From: Phallus indusiatus
Lineage: Eukaryota > Basidiomycota > Agaricomycetes > Phallales > Phallaceae
DNA length: 64,000 bases
Direction: 5' to 3'
NCBI GenBank assembly: GCA_027605045.1
Contig: JAQFWX010000003.1
Span: 62,001 to 126,000 of the forward strand
Positions 9,858-22,631 of this stretch are shown here, one piece after another. The notes beneath the pieces were generated by a model. The model did no database searches and was not told the origin of the DNA. It was given only the letters and a program-made list of their open reading frames with translations. The translations under genes were made by a program, and so were the position numbers. Position 1 is the first letter of the stretch. The number at the start of each line of letters is the position of its first letter.

Positions 9858-10670
9858 ATGACTTTGCCACAAACCACGCAGCAGGTACAAGTTTCTGAAT
9901 GGTTGGGGCATTGAAATCATGTTCATTAATTCCATCTCCCATTAGCTCCAGAATTTGCGCGCCCATGTGAAAGACTGGAAAGGCCACTCTCTGGACACTC
10001 TCGGTCCTCTGTATCTACATGAGACCCTTACTGTCCGCCGTGGCTCTCAGACCAAAGAATATGTTGTTCACGTATTTGAAAGCGCCCTTATCTTCATCGC
10101 TGAGGAACCCGATAGCAGAACTCTGAACGTAAAAGGTCGCTTGTTCATCAAGAATATAGCCGAAGCTACGAAGTTCGTGTCGCCCGAGGAAACGCAAATC
10201 GTGATTTCTATGCAGGATGAACGGGAAGACCTAGCCGTTCACCTTCTATTTCGAGCGGAAGACAAACCGGATGTGTGGGGAGATTTGATTCTTCTTCTTG
10301 CTGTCAGGGCTAGAACGACTCCTGCGTCCAGCGAGCCTGTGACCGCGGCGGTCTTATCCCAGCAATCTGCGAGAGGTCGTGCTGAATCCAAACCCACTGA
10401 AACTGACGGTAAAACACATAACATTTTCCAGGAGAATCTTTCCGACATCGAATCACAAACTGTTGAAGAAAAGACCCAGCAGGATGGGACTAAAGTTGGA
10501 CACAGCAGATGGGGAATGGTGATCATGCTTTTCGGTGAGTTAGCTCTTTGGTGCGATAGATTGGTTTGACACATGATGCTGACCTTTTTCAAGCATGCCT
10601 CACCTTGCAAGGATTATTTGTCACTTATTTGGTCGCACAAGGCACTTTTATCGAGAATGATTCCTCATGA
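9858..10670 (+). CDS. Stand-alone Cdc24-type PH domain protein with C-terminal membrane anchor
   Basis: Three exons (9858-9884, 9946-10534, 10594-10670) give 230 residues. Residues about 10-140 resemble the pleckstrin-homology domain of the Rho-GEF Cdc24: the entry motif VKDWKGHSLDTLGPLYLHET is close to that family's RVxDWKGHxxxxFGxLLLHDT, then EYVVHVFESALIF, then the repeated hydrophobic strands. The Dbl-homology (GEF), CH and PB1 domains of Cdc24 are absent. A Ser/Thr/Gln-rich linker follows. The last exon completes a hydrophobic helix (GMVIMLFACLTLQGLFVTYL) ending ten residues or so from the C-terminus, typical of a tail anchor. Role inferred: phosphoinositide or protein binding at a membrane. 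No catalytic function is visible. Confidence 0.7.
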
Positions 10671-11464
10671 GAACAGAGCCCAATTCCAAATTACACGTTT
10701 CCTTCAACCATCCTAGATATGACGTATTTAATATAAATGAATATTTATACATATGATAGGAGTTTTCAATAGGGGTTCTTAAGCCGTATATGGCTTTGAG
10801 GGAATTAACTCATTTCATTGAAAACGCATTGTATTCCACAGTCCCACTGGCAGTGTATTCCGTAATTGTGATAAAGGCCCAATATACATGGATTTCTGCC
10901 GGAGAAAACCATCTTTGTCCAGAATACCGCGCATTTTAATATAATCCTGTGGGGAATATGGATGCAATCCGCCTTGTTTTTTGGAACAATCGCATGATCC
11001 TTTCCAAACATGCTGTTTCGATGCAGTTCGAAGATGATACTTCGTACAATTAGTAGAGTCGACCGGTGGTGATTTAGTAACAAAGAAAAAGGAACAATAA
11101 ATTTTCGTAAAAGTCAATTCAAATTACAGCAGAATCTAATCTCCCATTGAACTCAAAAGACATGCTGAATTATTGATCGTACCTATGAACAGCTGCCCAG
11201 CGGACTGCGAATTGAGGAAGGAAGGGGGACAATGGCGAGAATGTTGTCACAGGCGTCACAAACATCACACGATGCCTCGGAAACGGTTGACATAAAATAG
11301 CCGAGGCATTGTCCTTCCCTTTGTTCTTCTGAGTTCGGGCATGAATGGAAAGGAGAAATGACTGGTGAACATGGCTAAACCTTCTTTTTACATGCTTCGC
11401 CCTTTCTTCGATTCATCTTTTTGTTTCCCGTTTTAGTCGATATGGATCTCCCTTTGTTACTAGG
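10671..11464. other. Intergenic, upstream of the phosphatase-like gene
   Basis: A minus-strand open frame at 10815-11117 begins without ATG and is not supported. The 9-bp inverted repeat at 11272-11309 lies in this stretch. Confidence 0.45.
11272..11309. promoter_or_regulatory. Inverted repeat upstream of the phosphatase-like gene
   Basis: ATGCCTCGG and CCGAGGCAT are perfect inverted copies separated by 20 bases, about 255 bp upstream of the ATG at 11564. A dimeric regulator site is possible. Chance cannot be excluded. Confidence 0.35.
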
Positions 11465-11473
11465 TATATATAA
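11465..11473 (+). promoter_or_regulatory. TATA box of the phosphatase-like gene
   Basis: TATATATAA lies about 90 bp before the ATG at 11564. Confidence 0.5.
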
Positions 11474-11563
11474 CGCGGGTTTCCCATTTCCCCGTCAGAA
11501 ATAAGAAAAAACATCTTCCCCCTTGCATTCGTATACGAATCATCATTCGGACCCCTCTATAAA

Positions 11564-12598
11564 ATGTCCGTTGCAGCAACAACAATTTTCTCGGATAGTC
11601 CCACTTCAACAACATCACCGTCTTCAATACACCCATTCAAAGTAATGCGACTAAATCACCGCCGAGGCGGGTCCGGTCCCACAGAACGTACCGTATCAGT
11701 TTCAAAGCTCTCCCGAGCACTTTCGATACTCAACCTTCGGTCGCCGGGAGGAACAGTCCACGTCGAAGCTCTTGCATACCGCGCTGAGCAAGCGAAATAC
11801 CTCGATACGCTCAATTCATCGTCAAACGCCCATCACCTCTTATCAAAAGTATCGCTCCCTTCGGGTCTTTCGAAAGACCGTGTACGGGAATTCATATACA
11901 GCATTGCTATTTCACCGTTGAAAGGCACAATTTTCCTTCCCCGCCATTCGGAAATTATTCCGAGATACCTATACACGTCCGATTCATATACGGGTACAGA
12001 CCCTCGAACGCTCACAAAGCTCGGAATCACACACGTCATAAACATAAACAACGGACCACAATTCGAGCCTTCATCTCCACCTTCCTCACCACTCTCCTCC
12101 CTCCCTAAACTCACACAAATCAAACACTACACCATCACACCGCCTCACCCCAGCCTTCACCTCCCATCATCTCGAAAAGCTCCATCATACGTTACCATAT
12201 TTGATAAAGCAGTCGATTTTATGGATGATGCCTTCCGCGATAAAAACTCGCGAATTCTAGTTCATGATCGTCTGGGATCAGATTGGAGTGCTGGCGTCAT
12301 TATCGCCTGGGTTACGCGCAACCAACAGTGCTCATACGAAGAAGCCTGTATGGCCGTCCGCCAGCGAAGAGAAATTGTCAATCCATCATGGGAAGTTGAA
12401 AAGGGCGTTAAAGAGTGGATGGGTCTCGAACAGGCCCGCGCCTTCTTCCCGCTTGGTCGGGGAGGAAGATATTATAGTTCTTCAGATTCATCTTCAAATT
12501 GCTCTCGTACCAAAGTCGCATCTTGTTCAGCTTCCACATCGTCAGCAAGTCACTCAGATTCGGAAGAAGCTTATGAAGACGTTATCGATATCCGGTAA
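11564..12598 (+). CDS. Dual-specificity-phosphatase-like protein with destroyed active site (pseudophosphatase)
   Basis: One uninterrupted 344-residue frame. Residues about 130-295 follow the DSP fold: IIPRYLYTSDSYTGTDPRTL, then LGITHVININNG, then FMDDAFRDKNSRILVHDRLG, then SYEEACMAVRQRREIVNPS. In active enzymes the P-loop is HC-x5-RS. Here it reads VHDRLGSDWSAG, so the nucleophilic Cys is Asp and the phosphate-binding Arg is Trp. It cannot use the usual Cys-phosphate mechanism and, like STYX proteins, probably binds phosphoproteins or competes with phosphatases. The N-terminus is Ser/Thr-rich and the C-terminus is a Ser-rich acidic tail. It converges on the RRM gene. Confidence 0.85.
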   Translation: MSVAATTIFSDSPTSTTSPSSIHPFKVMRLNHRRGGSGPTERTVSVSKLSRALSILNLRSPGGTVHVEALAYRAEQAKYLDTLNSSSNAHHLLSKVSLPSGLSKDRVREFIYSIAISPLKGTIFLPRHSEIIPRYLYTSDSYTGTDPRTLTKLGITHVININNGPQFEPSSPPSSPLSSLPKLTQIKHYTITPPHPSLHLPSSRKAPSYVTIFDKAVDFMDDAFRDKNSRILVHDRLGSDWSAGVIIAWVTRNQQCSYEEACMAVRQRREIVNPSWEVEKGVKEWMGLEQARAFFPLGRGGRYYSSSDSSSNCSRTKVASCSASTSSASHSDSEEAYEDVIDIR

Positions 12599-13090
12599 CA
12601 GTCTGCCTATATTTTCATTATTATCACCAGACTTAGACTAATATACCTTCGTGTACTTCTTACCTTGTATTACTATTGCAACAAATAATAATAAAACGAT
12701 GCAGCATCTTAATTCAAAGTAACGCCCGGAATACTCAGCGGATGTATACATGTTTCGGTACAAGAAAAAGCTATTAGTACATACAATTAATGAAACAGAA
12801 AGGAAGACTCTACTACTCGTACACAAAAAGAACAGAAATGGAACGATGAAGAAAAAGAAAAAGAAAGACATTGAGTAAATGATCGCAATCACTGACAAGT
12901 GCGCCTGGCATCAAAATTACCGAGTCATAACGGAATTAAGAAGCAACGATGAGAAACTCTAAGCCATAAAAGAAACGAAAAAGAAACTGAAAAAGAAATT
13001 AATAAAAAGAGAGAGAGAAACCGAACATGAACATATTAAAAGAGAGAGCGAAAAAAAATCTTAGATGAATGAAAAAACGTAGTAGCAGCC
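12599..13090. other. Convergent intergenic region
   Basis: A/G-rich sequence with runs of AAAAAGAAAAAG and AGAGAGAG between two convergent genes. It presumably holds both 3' ends. No gene. Confidence 0.5.
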
Positions 13091-16000
13091 TTACTGGGAA
13101 GCGGCAGCCTGAGTCGGCAACGAATTGGACATTACTTTGGGAACGGGTCCCCCAAAATATTTAGCATGCGAAAGTTGTCCCGTACCGTTGTTACCAGTAG
13201 GGCTGCTACCACTACCACCACCATTATTAAAAGAACCTCCTTTCCTCATTGGCTTCCCACTATTCGGCCTAGGAAAATCCCTTCGATGTCCATTTCCGGG
13301 GTATTTATTCTGACCAATCGAATTTTGTTGATGTTGCTGCTGCGCTTGTTGACCTTGACCTTGCGGTCCGCCAACCGCAACGGGACCCGACTTTTGACCT
13401 TGCGCTTGCACGGATGTATTTGTATTATCAGGATAGTACCCCGGATAAGCACCACTTCGAGGATAATTGACTTGCGTCGGAGTCTGTTGATGATAATAAA
13501 AGGGATATCCATTAACGGGCATGGATGTTGCCGACCCGACGGGCTGTTGTTGCTGGTGGTGCGATTGAACCTGTTGATTATGAGGATACGCAGGCGATGT
13601 ATGAGCAGTCGGGGGAGGAAAAACTACCGGTTGGGAGGGATTCGACATCCACTGGTTCTGAGAATAAGGATTCGATAGCATCATTGGATGGGGTGGAATG
13701 GCGTAAGGCATAGGATACATTGGAGAAGGATACGCCGTTGGAGGGCAGTGAGCGGTGCCACTGTTCGTCGTCGTCCATGAAGCAGTGCTCGCAGCCGTTG
13801 TTTGCGTGGGAGACGTTCTACAAGTAGTAGTACCTACGGGAGTAGTATTGCTAGCGGTAGGACTAGCCGTCGAATCAGTCGGAGAATTCGGGGACCTTTG
13901 CTCCGTACTGGCATTCTCCGTCTCTACGCCGGTAGCGGTAGACATATACTGACCGAGCCTTTCTGGAGGATAAACAGGGATGAAGATACCACTGCCTCGT
14001 TGAATGTATCCTGTTGGACGAATGGGAGCGGACGTGAGCTCCACACCTGCAGGAGGATTAAACCATTGAGGCACTGGCATCATGTTCTAAAAACGAGGGT
14101 GAAAAATATATATCCTCAGCATATATGCGCATTAATTGATAGGAACAAAACTTTAAACTACATACCCTATACATTCCCATCCACGGAAAAGTACCATCGT
14201 GTGGCGCTGCTTGCGAAGGTGAAACTGTCGAGCCTCCTGTCTGATTGTATTCCTGAAGCGCGGGGGTACACATTGAATACGGCTGGATCCACGGATTAGG
14301 CACGAATTGAGTGTGTGAGTTATAACTAGACGAAGCGGGAGCAGATTCAGTCGAGGACGGTGCATACGTCGAAAGCACATCGGCATTGTGTGCCAAAGGC
14401 GGAGATTGCACGTCAGGTTCGGATCGTGTGGAACGACGTATAGAATCTGCACGAGGGGGACCAGATGGTGAGGTTAGAGGAGACGAGGAGTTAATGATAA
14501 TATCAGTTGATCGAGTGCGAGGAGATTCTTTATCAGAGCTTTTGCGAATCTGGTCTAAATCATAATCTATGTCGTGGTGTAAGGCCGCCTCTTCCTCTTC
14601 CGATAGAGGATCCGTGATGCAAGGGTATTTAGGAACGGGGCTTTGTGTAACCATGTCCTCTTTCTTGTGATCGATATCCTGGGCCGTCGGTTCTTGAGTA
14701 GAAGGGGAGCTACGAATGCCTTCCGCTCGATCTTGCTCATGGACCTGATGCCCATTTCCTTGGTTAAACCGACCGCGACCACGATGACCCCACTGCGAAC
14801 GACGATTATTAGGATGAGTGTCGCGCAGCTGAACTTTGATCATATGGTCATCATGAAGACACATGTGCTAATTCAAATTGACCGTCTTTATCAGTTGCAC
14901 ATTTTACATTCAAAAAGCGTCATATATACCTGACCATGAATAGCCTTTTGTGCGGAGGCGCTGTCAACATATTTTACAAACGCGAATGCGCGACGATGCG
15001 TTGGAGCTACGGAACCCACCATCAGAATTTCAAGACTCAAAAAACATTGAATAAACGCACCATTATATCCCGGTCTCACGTATTTGAGATCTTCAATGGA
15101 CCCATATTGTCCAAATACCTTTCTCAATCGTTCTTCGCTCCAACTCTCAACTTTCAACCCACCGACAAATAATTCTCGATCAGACGCAGAAGGGATGGTG
15201 GAATTAGGTGACCCAGGAGAATCGGTTGGAGGTCGTCCCGAAGCATACCGACCGCTCTCTCGTCCTTGGTCAAAAGAACTTGGTCGATCCCGAAGTGTAG
15301 ATTTCGTATGGTGATGCTGTTTGTCCAAAGAATCATTGATCACATTGGGAGTCGATTGGACACGACCATGGCTACGTTCATGAGAAGGCGTTAACTTCAA
15401 ATCTTGAATCTCAAACCCGGATTCAACAGTGTGTATTCGACCATTAACCTTCCCGTTGACAAGGCGTTGTGTTTGCAGCTTCAACTTCTCGAGACCTAAT
15501 GTGACATGAGGTATATAAGCGGAACGAGGCGTGTGGGGTGGTGCAGGAAATCCAGGGGTCAGAGGAGACATGTCAGCACCACTCGCGTTTCCCTCAGCTG
15601 CCCCCGTTTCTGACTCGAGGTCCGGTGTATCAGGAGTATGAGGTATAACTCCTTCAAAGAAGTCAAGCTGATCGGACATTGTGGTTGCGAAATCGCCACT
15701 AACAATAGTGTGATTTTGGATCTCTTTGTTCGGCAACGAAAGAGGTGGCGGAAGGGAATGGGAGAGAGACCGAGGAGAAGGTGAAGGTGCGTTAGAACGC
15801 GAGCTGTAGAAAAGGGGTTAGCACATGTGGTATACATAATCAAGAAATAGGGGAGGGATGATGGGCAAAAGGGATGAACTTCATGATAATAAAAAATTTA
15901 CCCCTGCGGATAAATGAATGACAAGAAATTAAATCCCAAAAAAAAATGGAACAATAATAATAATAATAATGAAACGAATGAACTAACAAAGGGGTCAAGA

Positions 16001-18468
16001 AGGTGAGAAGAATTATTCGTGTGGCGGAAGTAAATTTTGAGCGGGCGAATTTAAACAAAATTGGGGAAAGGAAAGACCAAAGCCAAAATAAAAAAGAGAT
16101 AAGCTTACAAGGATTTTTCTCCATTCCACACACCGCGGTTTCTGATGTCCTTTTTACGAGGAGTCCTGTCATCTACATAATTCACGGAGGTACTACTACT
16201 GGTGCCAGTGCCTACACTATATCTAGGAATTGCGCTTGTCTCATCGTGAATACTACTTTTATCTGCATTCGCGTTCCCATTCAACGGCGGAAAATCACTT
16301 TCAGAGAACGATAGGGGTAGCGATGCCGACTTATGCTCCGCAATGCTATTATTGCCAGTGGCGTCGAATATTCTTTCACCCGAATTTTGATTGTGACTAA
16401 GAGGATAGGTATGATTGTGGTATTGATAGTGTTTGTGCTGATATCCGTAGTTATTGTGCCATTGGTCATCCTCGGACTCGAGCGTCCGCGGTCGGTGTGT
16501 CATACTCGGACGATGCATTGACTGTGTCCTATAGGGCGTCGACGGATTTGAACAGTAGCCGGCACCTAAGAATGCTGTTGAAAAGCCTGCGAAATCAGGT
16601 ATCCAGAAATTATCGCTTACTTCCGGTCAAACCAGACCCGCCGGTACTTGAATTGGACGCCATTCGCCCATACGTATGACACCAGCGCACGCAAATATCG
16701 GGAACTGATTGTAGTGCCTTGGGAGAAAAAATATCATTAGCTTTAGATCGTACATTTAGAAATAACGTGATATACCGTGACAGCCGAGACCGCATCGTTC
16801 CTATGCTCCCACTTGACGGCCCATATGCCTTCATGTTCGTTACCGGTTGAATCCAGGCTATGAATGGTCCTTGAAAGCTCGCTACCGGAATGAACCTCTT
16901 CCTGGGAATGAAGAACTTCAGAGTTTTCACCGTTGACATCAGTCGCTACACTGGTCATGCTTGAATCGTGATCGGCTTCCCCGTCCGACTGATGAACTTT
17001 CGGGTCAAAAGGCATCATAAACTCCAAAGGGCCGAAAGCCTCCATGAGTAGCTTCAAAGACTACAGATACACAGAGCATATAAGCCTTTTACGCGTAGAA
17101 ATCAATCTTTCAGTATCGTACCTCGAAGTCATTTCTGACGAGTCCAGATTCAAAGAACACACCGACTCCAGAGAGAGGATCGTCCGCGCGGGGTTGACTG
17201 CAATTTGGCAGCTGTGTGGGATCAGCACACAAGGCCTCGGCTCCTGATGTGACTTGAACGAATCTGTTATCAAGAAATGTCAAAAGTAAAAAAAATAAGT
17301 GAAAGATAGGCCGCGAATATTGTACCTTGATCCCCTGCACCGTCGTAACCTCAAGGGTTGTGGTGGCGAGGGAATTCCGATATCAACCGAATCTGTTTCC
17401 TCTTCTTTGAGCCATGAAACGAGGAGAGTGCGAAATGCACGAGCTTTTTCGCAGCGAATTTGGCGATCCATGAAAAGGGACAGATTGCACTTTTCTATCA
17501 GTTTTGTTGCTTGGGCGGCGGACTAAAAAATATAATAATTAATTTCTCATGACTCTTCATAGCGTGAAAATTAAATGAAATTTCAGAAAAGGAAGGGTAT
17601 GTATGCGTCGTGTTTGGCAGGATACGATATGTGAACTGCCAGAAGGCTGATAAACCACGCGTATGAAGAAGACGCATACGGGTAAATTAATGCCCGTTGC
17701 AGAAGTGATGTCGAGAATTGAAAGAAGAAAAAGGAACACACCTGGACTTGAACGAAAGCACAAACGGCGTTACGATTATCTCTGATGAGTTTGACATGTT
17801 TGACTGTCGCGTGGCGACCAAGGTGTGCTGTAAGGAGTGTTTGGAGTTCTGAGTCAGATAGATGAGAAGGAAGACTAAAACGATGAAATGAAAAAAGAGT
17901 GTCAGAATCGAAAATCGAAGGTAAAGTGAAGGCGCGGGGAACGAATGAGGTAGCTAGGCGAGCGAACACGAGGCGGTCTTGGCCCCTGTCAAATTCTTCG
18001 CGGGCCACACAGCGAGAGTGCTCACGTGATGGAGGGTTTATTAAGGAATGTAACGTACCTCGCGACAAACACACTCGCGTCGTGTGGCATTCTGCTATGT
18101 GCACTTGACGGAGAATACGAGTTTGAATAATTGGTGGGACCGAGATGACGCTCAGTGGTGGGTATTGTATTGGAGAGCTGATTAGAAGATGGTTGTTGAT
18201 ATTGACTCGGCTGCACGTGAATCCGCTCTTTCGCCGCGTCCTCGTGGAGTGGGAAATGTGCGATGTCGGTGGCAGACGGTGTATTTTGGAAGCAAGGTAT
18301 TTTGCTGACTGAATTGTCGCGGTTTGGAGTATGGAAGATGTTGTTGGTGGCGGTGGTGTTGATGGTGTTGTTAGTGTTGTTGGGAGATGAATTCGTGACC
18401 GGCACTACGTCGACAAGCGAGTCATAGCGAGTTCCCCAAATTCTATGGGACTGTACAATTGCAGGCAT
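13091..18468 (-). CDS. Large multi-RRM RNA-binding protein
   Basis: A multi-exon minus-strand gene from ATG at 18468 to TAA at 13091-13093, roughly 1,200 residues. In order: an Asn/Ser-rich N-terminus; a first RRM-like unit (SLPSHLSDSELQTLL, then VKHVKLIRDN, then CAFVQVQ); a second degenerate unit (LKLLMEAFGPLEFMMPFD, then GIWAVKWEHR); a low-complexity linker; and a canonical RRM with RNP2 ELFVGGL and RNP1 RRAFAFVKYVD, interrupted by an intron. A long Pro/Gln/Ser/Gly-rich tail contains poly-Gln and RGRGRF-type segments. Function inferred: mRNA binding, probably cytoplasmic and granule-forming because of the disordered regions. I do not recognise an exact orthologue. Exon edges between about 15.8 and 17.6 kb are the least certain, and two adjacent genes are not excluded. 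Confidence 0.75.
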
Positions 18469-19188
18469 TGTTGAGAGAAACGACAAAGACGGAGGTGATG
18501 ATGGTGATGACGGACGACGACGAGGAAGGGAAAGGAGGGGTGGCGGGTGGGGAGGGAGCAGACGACTCGCAAAGTGCTGTGCAGTTTCTGCTTTTATAAA
18601 AGAAGCACACGAAGAATTTGGACATTTTGTGTCACTTTCGAGTTAATTTTATTTTTCTATTTGGTCCGAAACCGAGATTAAAATTTACGTACTTTTCCCT
18701 TTTACGTCAAATTCACCGTCCACTAAGTGATGGCGATTTTCCAAGGACAAGATAGGGTAGAATAGAATATAGAATAATAGACGTACAGCTTCATGTATTC
18801 CCTTTGATGGCACCCGACACGCATGCAGAGCGCTTTGCCCACGAGTACATTCGAAGCCATTTTCAGGCGAAAATTTAAGCAACAAAGAGAATCAATCGCG
18901 TTTTTCTGACCACCATCGTAGAGCCTGAAGTTTTTGCTCATCGGTATTCATTCTTGAGACAGTCTCCGGCTTAGAAATGCGCGCATAATCTCGGTGATTA
19001 AAGTGAAAACCTCTCTTCTTAATTTTGAAACATATATGCATTTATAGAAGAGGAAGCATCTGTCAAAAAAGTTTTTCGGCTGAGGGATTATTTTTGTCGT
19101 CAAGCAGCGGACCTCGAATCGGAGTACCTGGGAGTACCTTGCTAATCATAGGGCGCTCTAATTAGACGCCGAAATCATCCCACCCCCA
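18469..19188. other. Divergent intergenic region
   Basis: Shared upstream space of the RRM gene (minus) and the CYP63-like gene (plus). No further gene seen. Confidence 0.5.
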
Positions 19189-21680
19189 ATGCGTGCATCT
19201 CCAGGAGTGCGCTATATATTCTCGACGATCATCCCAGTTCTATTCATTACGCCTATTACTACCTATGCAGCGCTTGTCCTCTTACTCTCTGTCCTCGACA
19301 CGTCCTACAACGTCCACCTTAGCAGAACAGCGCTCATCGCTATCTCTGCGGCCTCTCTTCCCGTCTTCACTTGGTTCAGGGTTACTCTCACTGATATCCT
19401 AGACTCATGGAGAGCTCGCCAACTGAATATGCGCCATATGCCGCAGTATACAAGAAAATGGCCGGGAGGACTGGACATCCTTTTCCTCCAAATGACTGCG
19501 CATCAGAAAAAGTACCTGGGTGAGATGTGGATTCCTATAGTCAACAAACTCGGCACCACTTTCTCCATCCGGATACTGACCGATTACCGCCTTTGCACGA
19601 TGAACCCTCTTAACATTCAACGTATCTTGGCTACCGATTTTGAAAATTACACCAAAGGGAAATTCTTCAACTCTATTACGAGCGCTATGCTAGGCGAAGG
19701 TGTCTTTAACAGCGACGGTGATTTATGGCAATTTCACCGCAAAAGTGCGCGCTTTGATATATTTATAAATATATATTAATTTTGCGATTCTGAACACTTA
19801 TACTCAGTAATTCGTCCTTTTTTCACCAAGGACAGAGTGTCCGATTTGAGGCTGTACGAACGCAAGGCTGACTTGGCTCTCACGAAAATGCAAGAGCGTT
19901 TAGACACCGGTACACCCGTCAATCTCCAGGTGCGCGTCATACTATAAACCCTAATTGAGTCTCTTTTTCTCCTAAATACCGGTCTATTCTGTCTATCAGG
20001 ATCTCGCAGGTCAGTTTTGAACTTGACAGGTGTCTAATACATAAACGCCCATACTCAGACACAGCATCTAATCTATCATCTAATCCATCCTTCATTTAGG
20101 TCGTTTCACACTTGATGCAGCATCAGAATTTCTTCTCGGGACATCCGTCCACGCGCTAGATGCGCCTCTCCCATTTCCACACAATCACCCTCTTTTGAAT
20201 TCGGTAACCTCGCATTCGTCCGAATTTGCAACAGCATTTGCTCGTGCCCAGGTCGTGATACTCGATCGAATAGAACGATCTCCGTTTGCATCGCTTTTCG
20301 AAATGAGCAAAGATCTCATTGCTGAGCCAATGAAAGAAATTTTGAAATTCGTTGATCCAATTGTTAGGAATGCTTTGGCGCAGAAGCAGCGCAAAATGCA
20401 ACAAAAGACGAAGAAGGTTGCTGATACGGCGGAGGAGGAGGAAGATACCTTTCTAGTGCATCTTTTGGAATCAACGGATGGTGAGTGTTATGTAAATTGA
20501 CATTCCCGTATTCAACTCATTGCTATAACCTCCAGATATGAAACTGGTTGTGGATGAAATATTGAACATCCTTGTTGCTGGACGCGATACTGTAACTATA
20601 ATTATTTTTGTGCACAGCCTTTAAGGGGCTAATAGTTTTTTTAGACTTCATCGCTGATTACCTCAGCTGTGTACTTCTTAGCTTTGCATCCCGAGATCTT
20701 GTCCCGTCTCCGGCAAGAAATAGACAGCGTTGTGGGAGACAACCGACTTGAGTAATGAGAACATTTTTCTAGAATGATCGTGAATACTCATTTAATTTTT
20801 AGTTACCAGAACTTGCGTGATCTCAAATACCTCCGCGCGTTCTTAAACGAGACTTTGAGGCTGATACCACCTGGTATGTGTGTAAATCTCATTCGACGTA
20901 CCGCATATTTAATCCTTTCCGGTTTTTCATTTTGATATCATTCTGTTAGTTCCGTTCAACATCCGCGAAGCAAATGAGGCGACATTTATGTTCGACGATG
21001 AAGGGAACAAGATTTATGTTCCTAAAAACACGCGGTATGATACTTTCATCGACAAAAAAAATACCTGCATGCATAAATGTTTAACCGACACTGCAGTGTA
21101 ATATTCAGCATTATTAATATGCAGCGCCATGAGCCTTATTGGGGACCTGACGCTCATATCTTCGACCCTGATAGATGGCTTGACTCGAGGGTTCAGCGAT
21201 ATGTGTCTAATCCTTTCATGTTCGTTCCTTTCAACGCCGGTCCCAGAATAGTAAGTTGACCATACTACTTCGAACAATCGCTAATAACTGTAATTCTCTT
21301 GAAATCTCACGTTGTCATTATCCGCCGTTCCTCCGCATGTCAAAATACACCATTCATTACAAAATTAGTGCCTCGGTCAACAATTCGCTTACACCGAAGC
21401 GTCAATATTCCTAGTGAAACTCATATTGAGATATGACCGCATCCTCCTCAACCCGGAAGCTCAGCCACCACACACGCGGCCTCCCCCAGAATGGCGAGAT
21501 CCGAGCCTGGCAAAATTATACGGACAAACCCGTCTGCCCATTGAACGGGTTCTACATAGAGCACATCTTACTACCTATGTTGATGTAAGTCTGCGTTCTG
21601 AACGGACTTTACGAACTATCTGCTGATGAATGCATTTATAGGGAGGTCTCTGGATTAGTGCCAAAGAAGCTGAATCTTGA
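19189..21680 (+). CDS. CYP63-like cytochrome P450 monooxygenase
   Basis: Eleven exons give 598 residues in frame throughout (19189-19744, 19808-19929, 20000-20009, 20100-20480, 20536-20591, 20645-20751, 20803-20873, 20950-21034, 21097-21250, 21369-21584, 21642-21680). Two or three N-terminal hydrophobic segments anchor it in the ER. Signature motifs are all present: I-helix AGRDTTSS, K-helix ETLR, and the haem loop [14 protein letters not shown] with the axial Cys. The long N-terminus and [19 protein letters not shown] segment are typical of the CYP63/CYP52 clade, whose members hydroxylate alkanes, fatty acids and aromatics. The substrate here is unknown. Exon 3 is only 10 nt. Nothing indicates a broken gene. 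Confidence 0.88.
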
Positions 21681-22631
21681 ATTGGGACTAGGGTCGACCG
21701 GCGTATTTATTCTATTTAAGATCGATTTTGGGGTTTAAAGATATCCTTCTTAAATTACTTTTAACGATATTCCCTTACTCTCTTATATTTACCTTATCCT
21801 GTACATCAAAATGTTACGCATATGAGCCGTCGCTGCTTTCTTGTTCTTATTGTACTCATAACGCCGAGGTCGCATTTTTCTCGTGTGAGTATGTGACGCA
21901 GTGACATTACGCGATGTCACCTTTTTTTTTCCCTCCCTCCCGGGCCTCCCCCAAAAATCTGAATAGTGGTTATGTAGTTGGTGTGCCACATTATGCAGAA
22001 TGTAAGCTATATGGTAATATGATTGGATTTATTCTTAGAAAATAGTAACTCTACTAGGCATGAAACACCAGGAAACGTCCGAGGCGAAACGGCGGTCATT
22101 GTGTTCGATATTGAAGGTCGAGACTCGGATTAGATGGTCCTCCCTCAAATGACCTTTGCTTTAAAATCAAAATATATAATATTCATATCATTAATTGGAG
22201 CATCTGGACATACTTATAACTTGGCAGTATTCTTCATTGACCCAACGTTGCTAGTGTCGCTCCGGTGAATCCGATATGGGGTCAAACGGTCCAAATTAAA
22301 CTCTTGCTCAATGCAAACGAATTTGAAATGTTCCGAATTGTATTAGCGGTGAGTAATTCCCAATGCAAACCCGTCTTTTCAGTAACGTATATGGAAGGCG
22401 CACTACGGCGATTTACTATTTAGCGGCAACAGGCTATATTGATAGTACATCACATCTAGAGTCCGCTTCCATTTTTCGCCTAGCCCCTGGATGAAATTTG
22501 TCTATTTCAAATTAGCCACCTAAACGATATGATTCTTATAAATGCTACCATCAAGCAGCAAAAAAAAACAGAGTTTGAGTTAGGTTTTCTTCCCAGTTCA
22601 TCAGGCCAGGTCAGGGGCTTCCTTGTCGGAG
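21681..22631. other. Intergenic
   Basis: Contains poly-T and C/T-rich tracts but no supported gene, RNA or repeat. Confidence 0.5.

Noticed and set aside
10815..11117. Minus-strand open frame with several cysteines
   Set aside because: It starts without ATG. A possible upstream exon near 11165 could be spliced but no family or reliable junction supports it.
13166..13955. Plus-strand open frames opposite the RRM gene
   Set aside because: They are antisense shadows of low-complexity Gln/Ser/Pro-coding exons.
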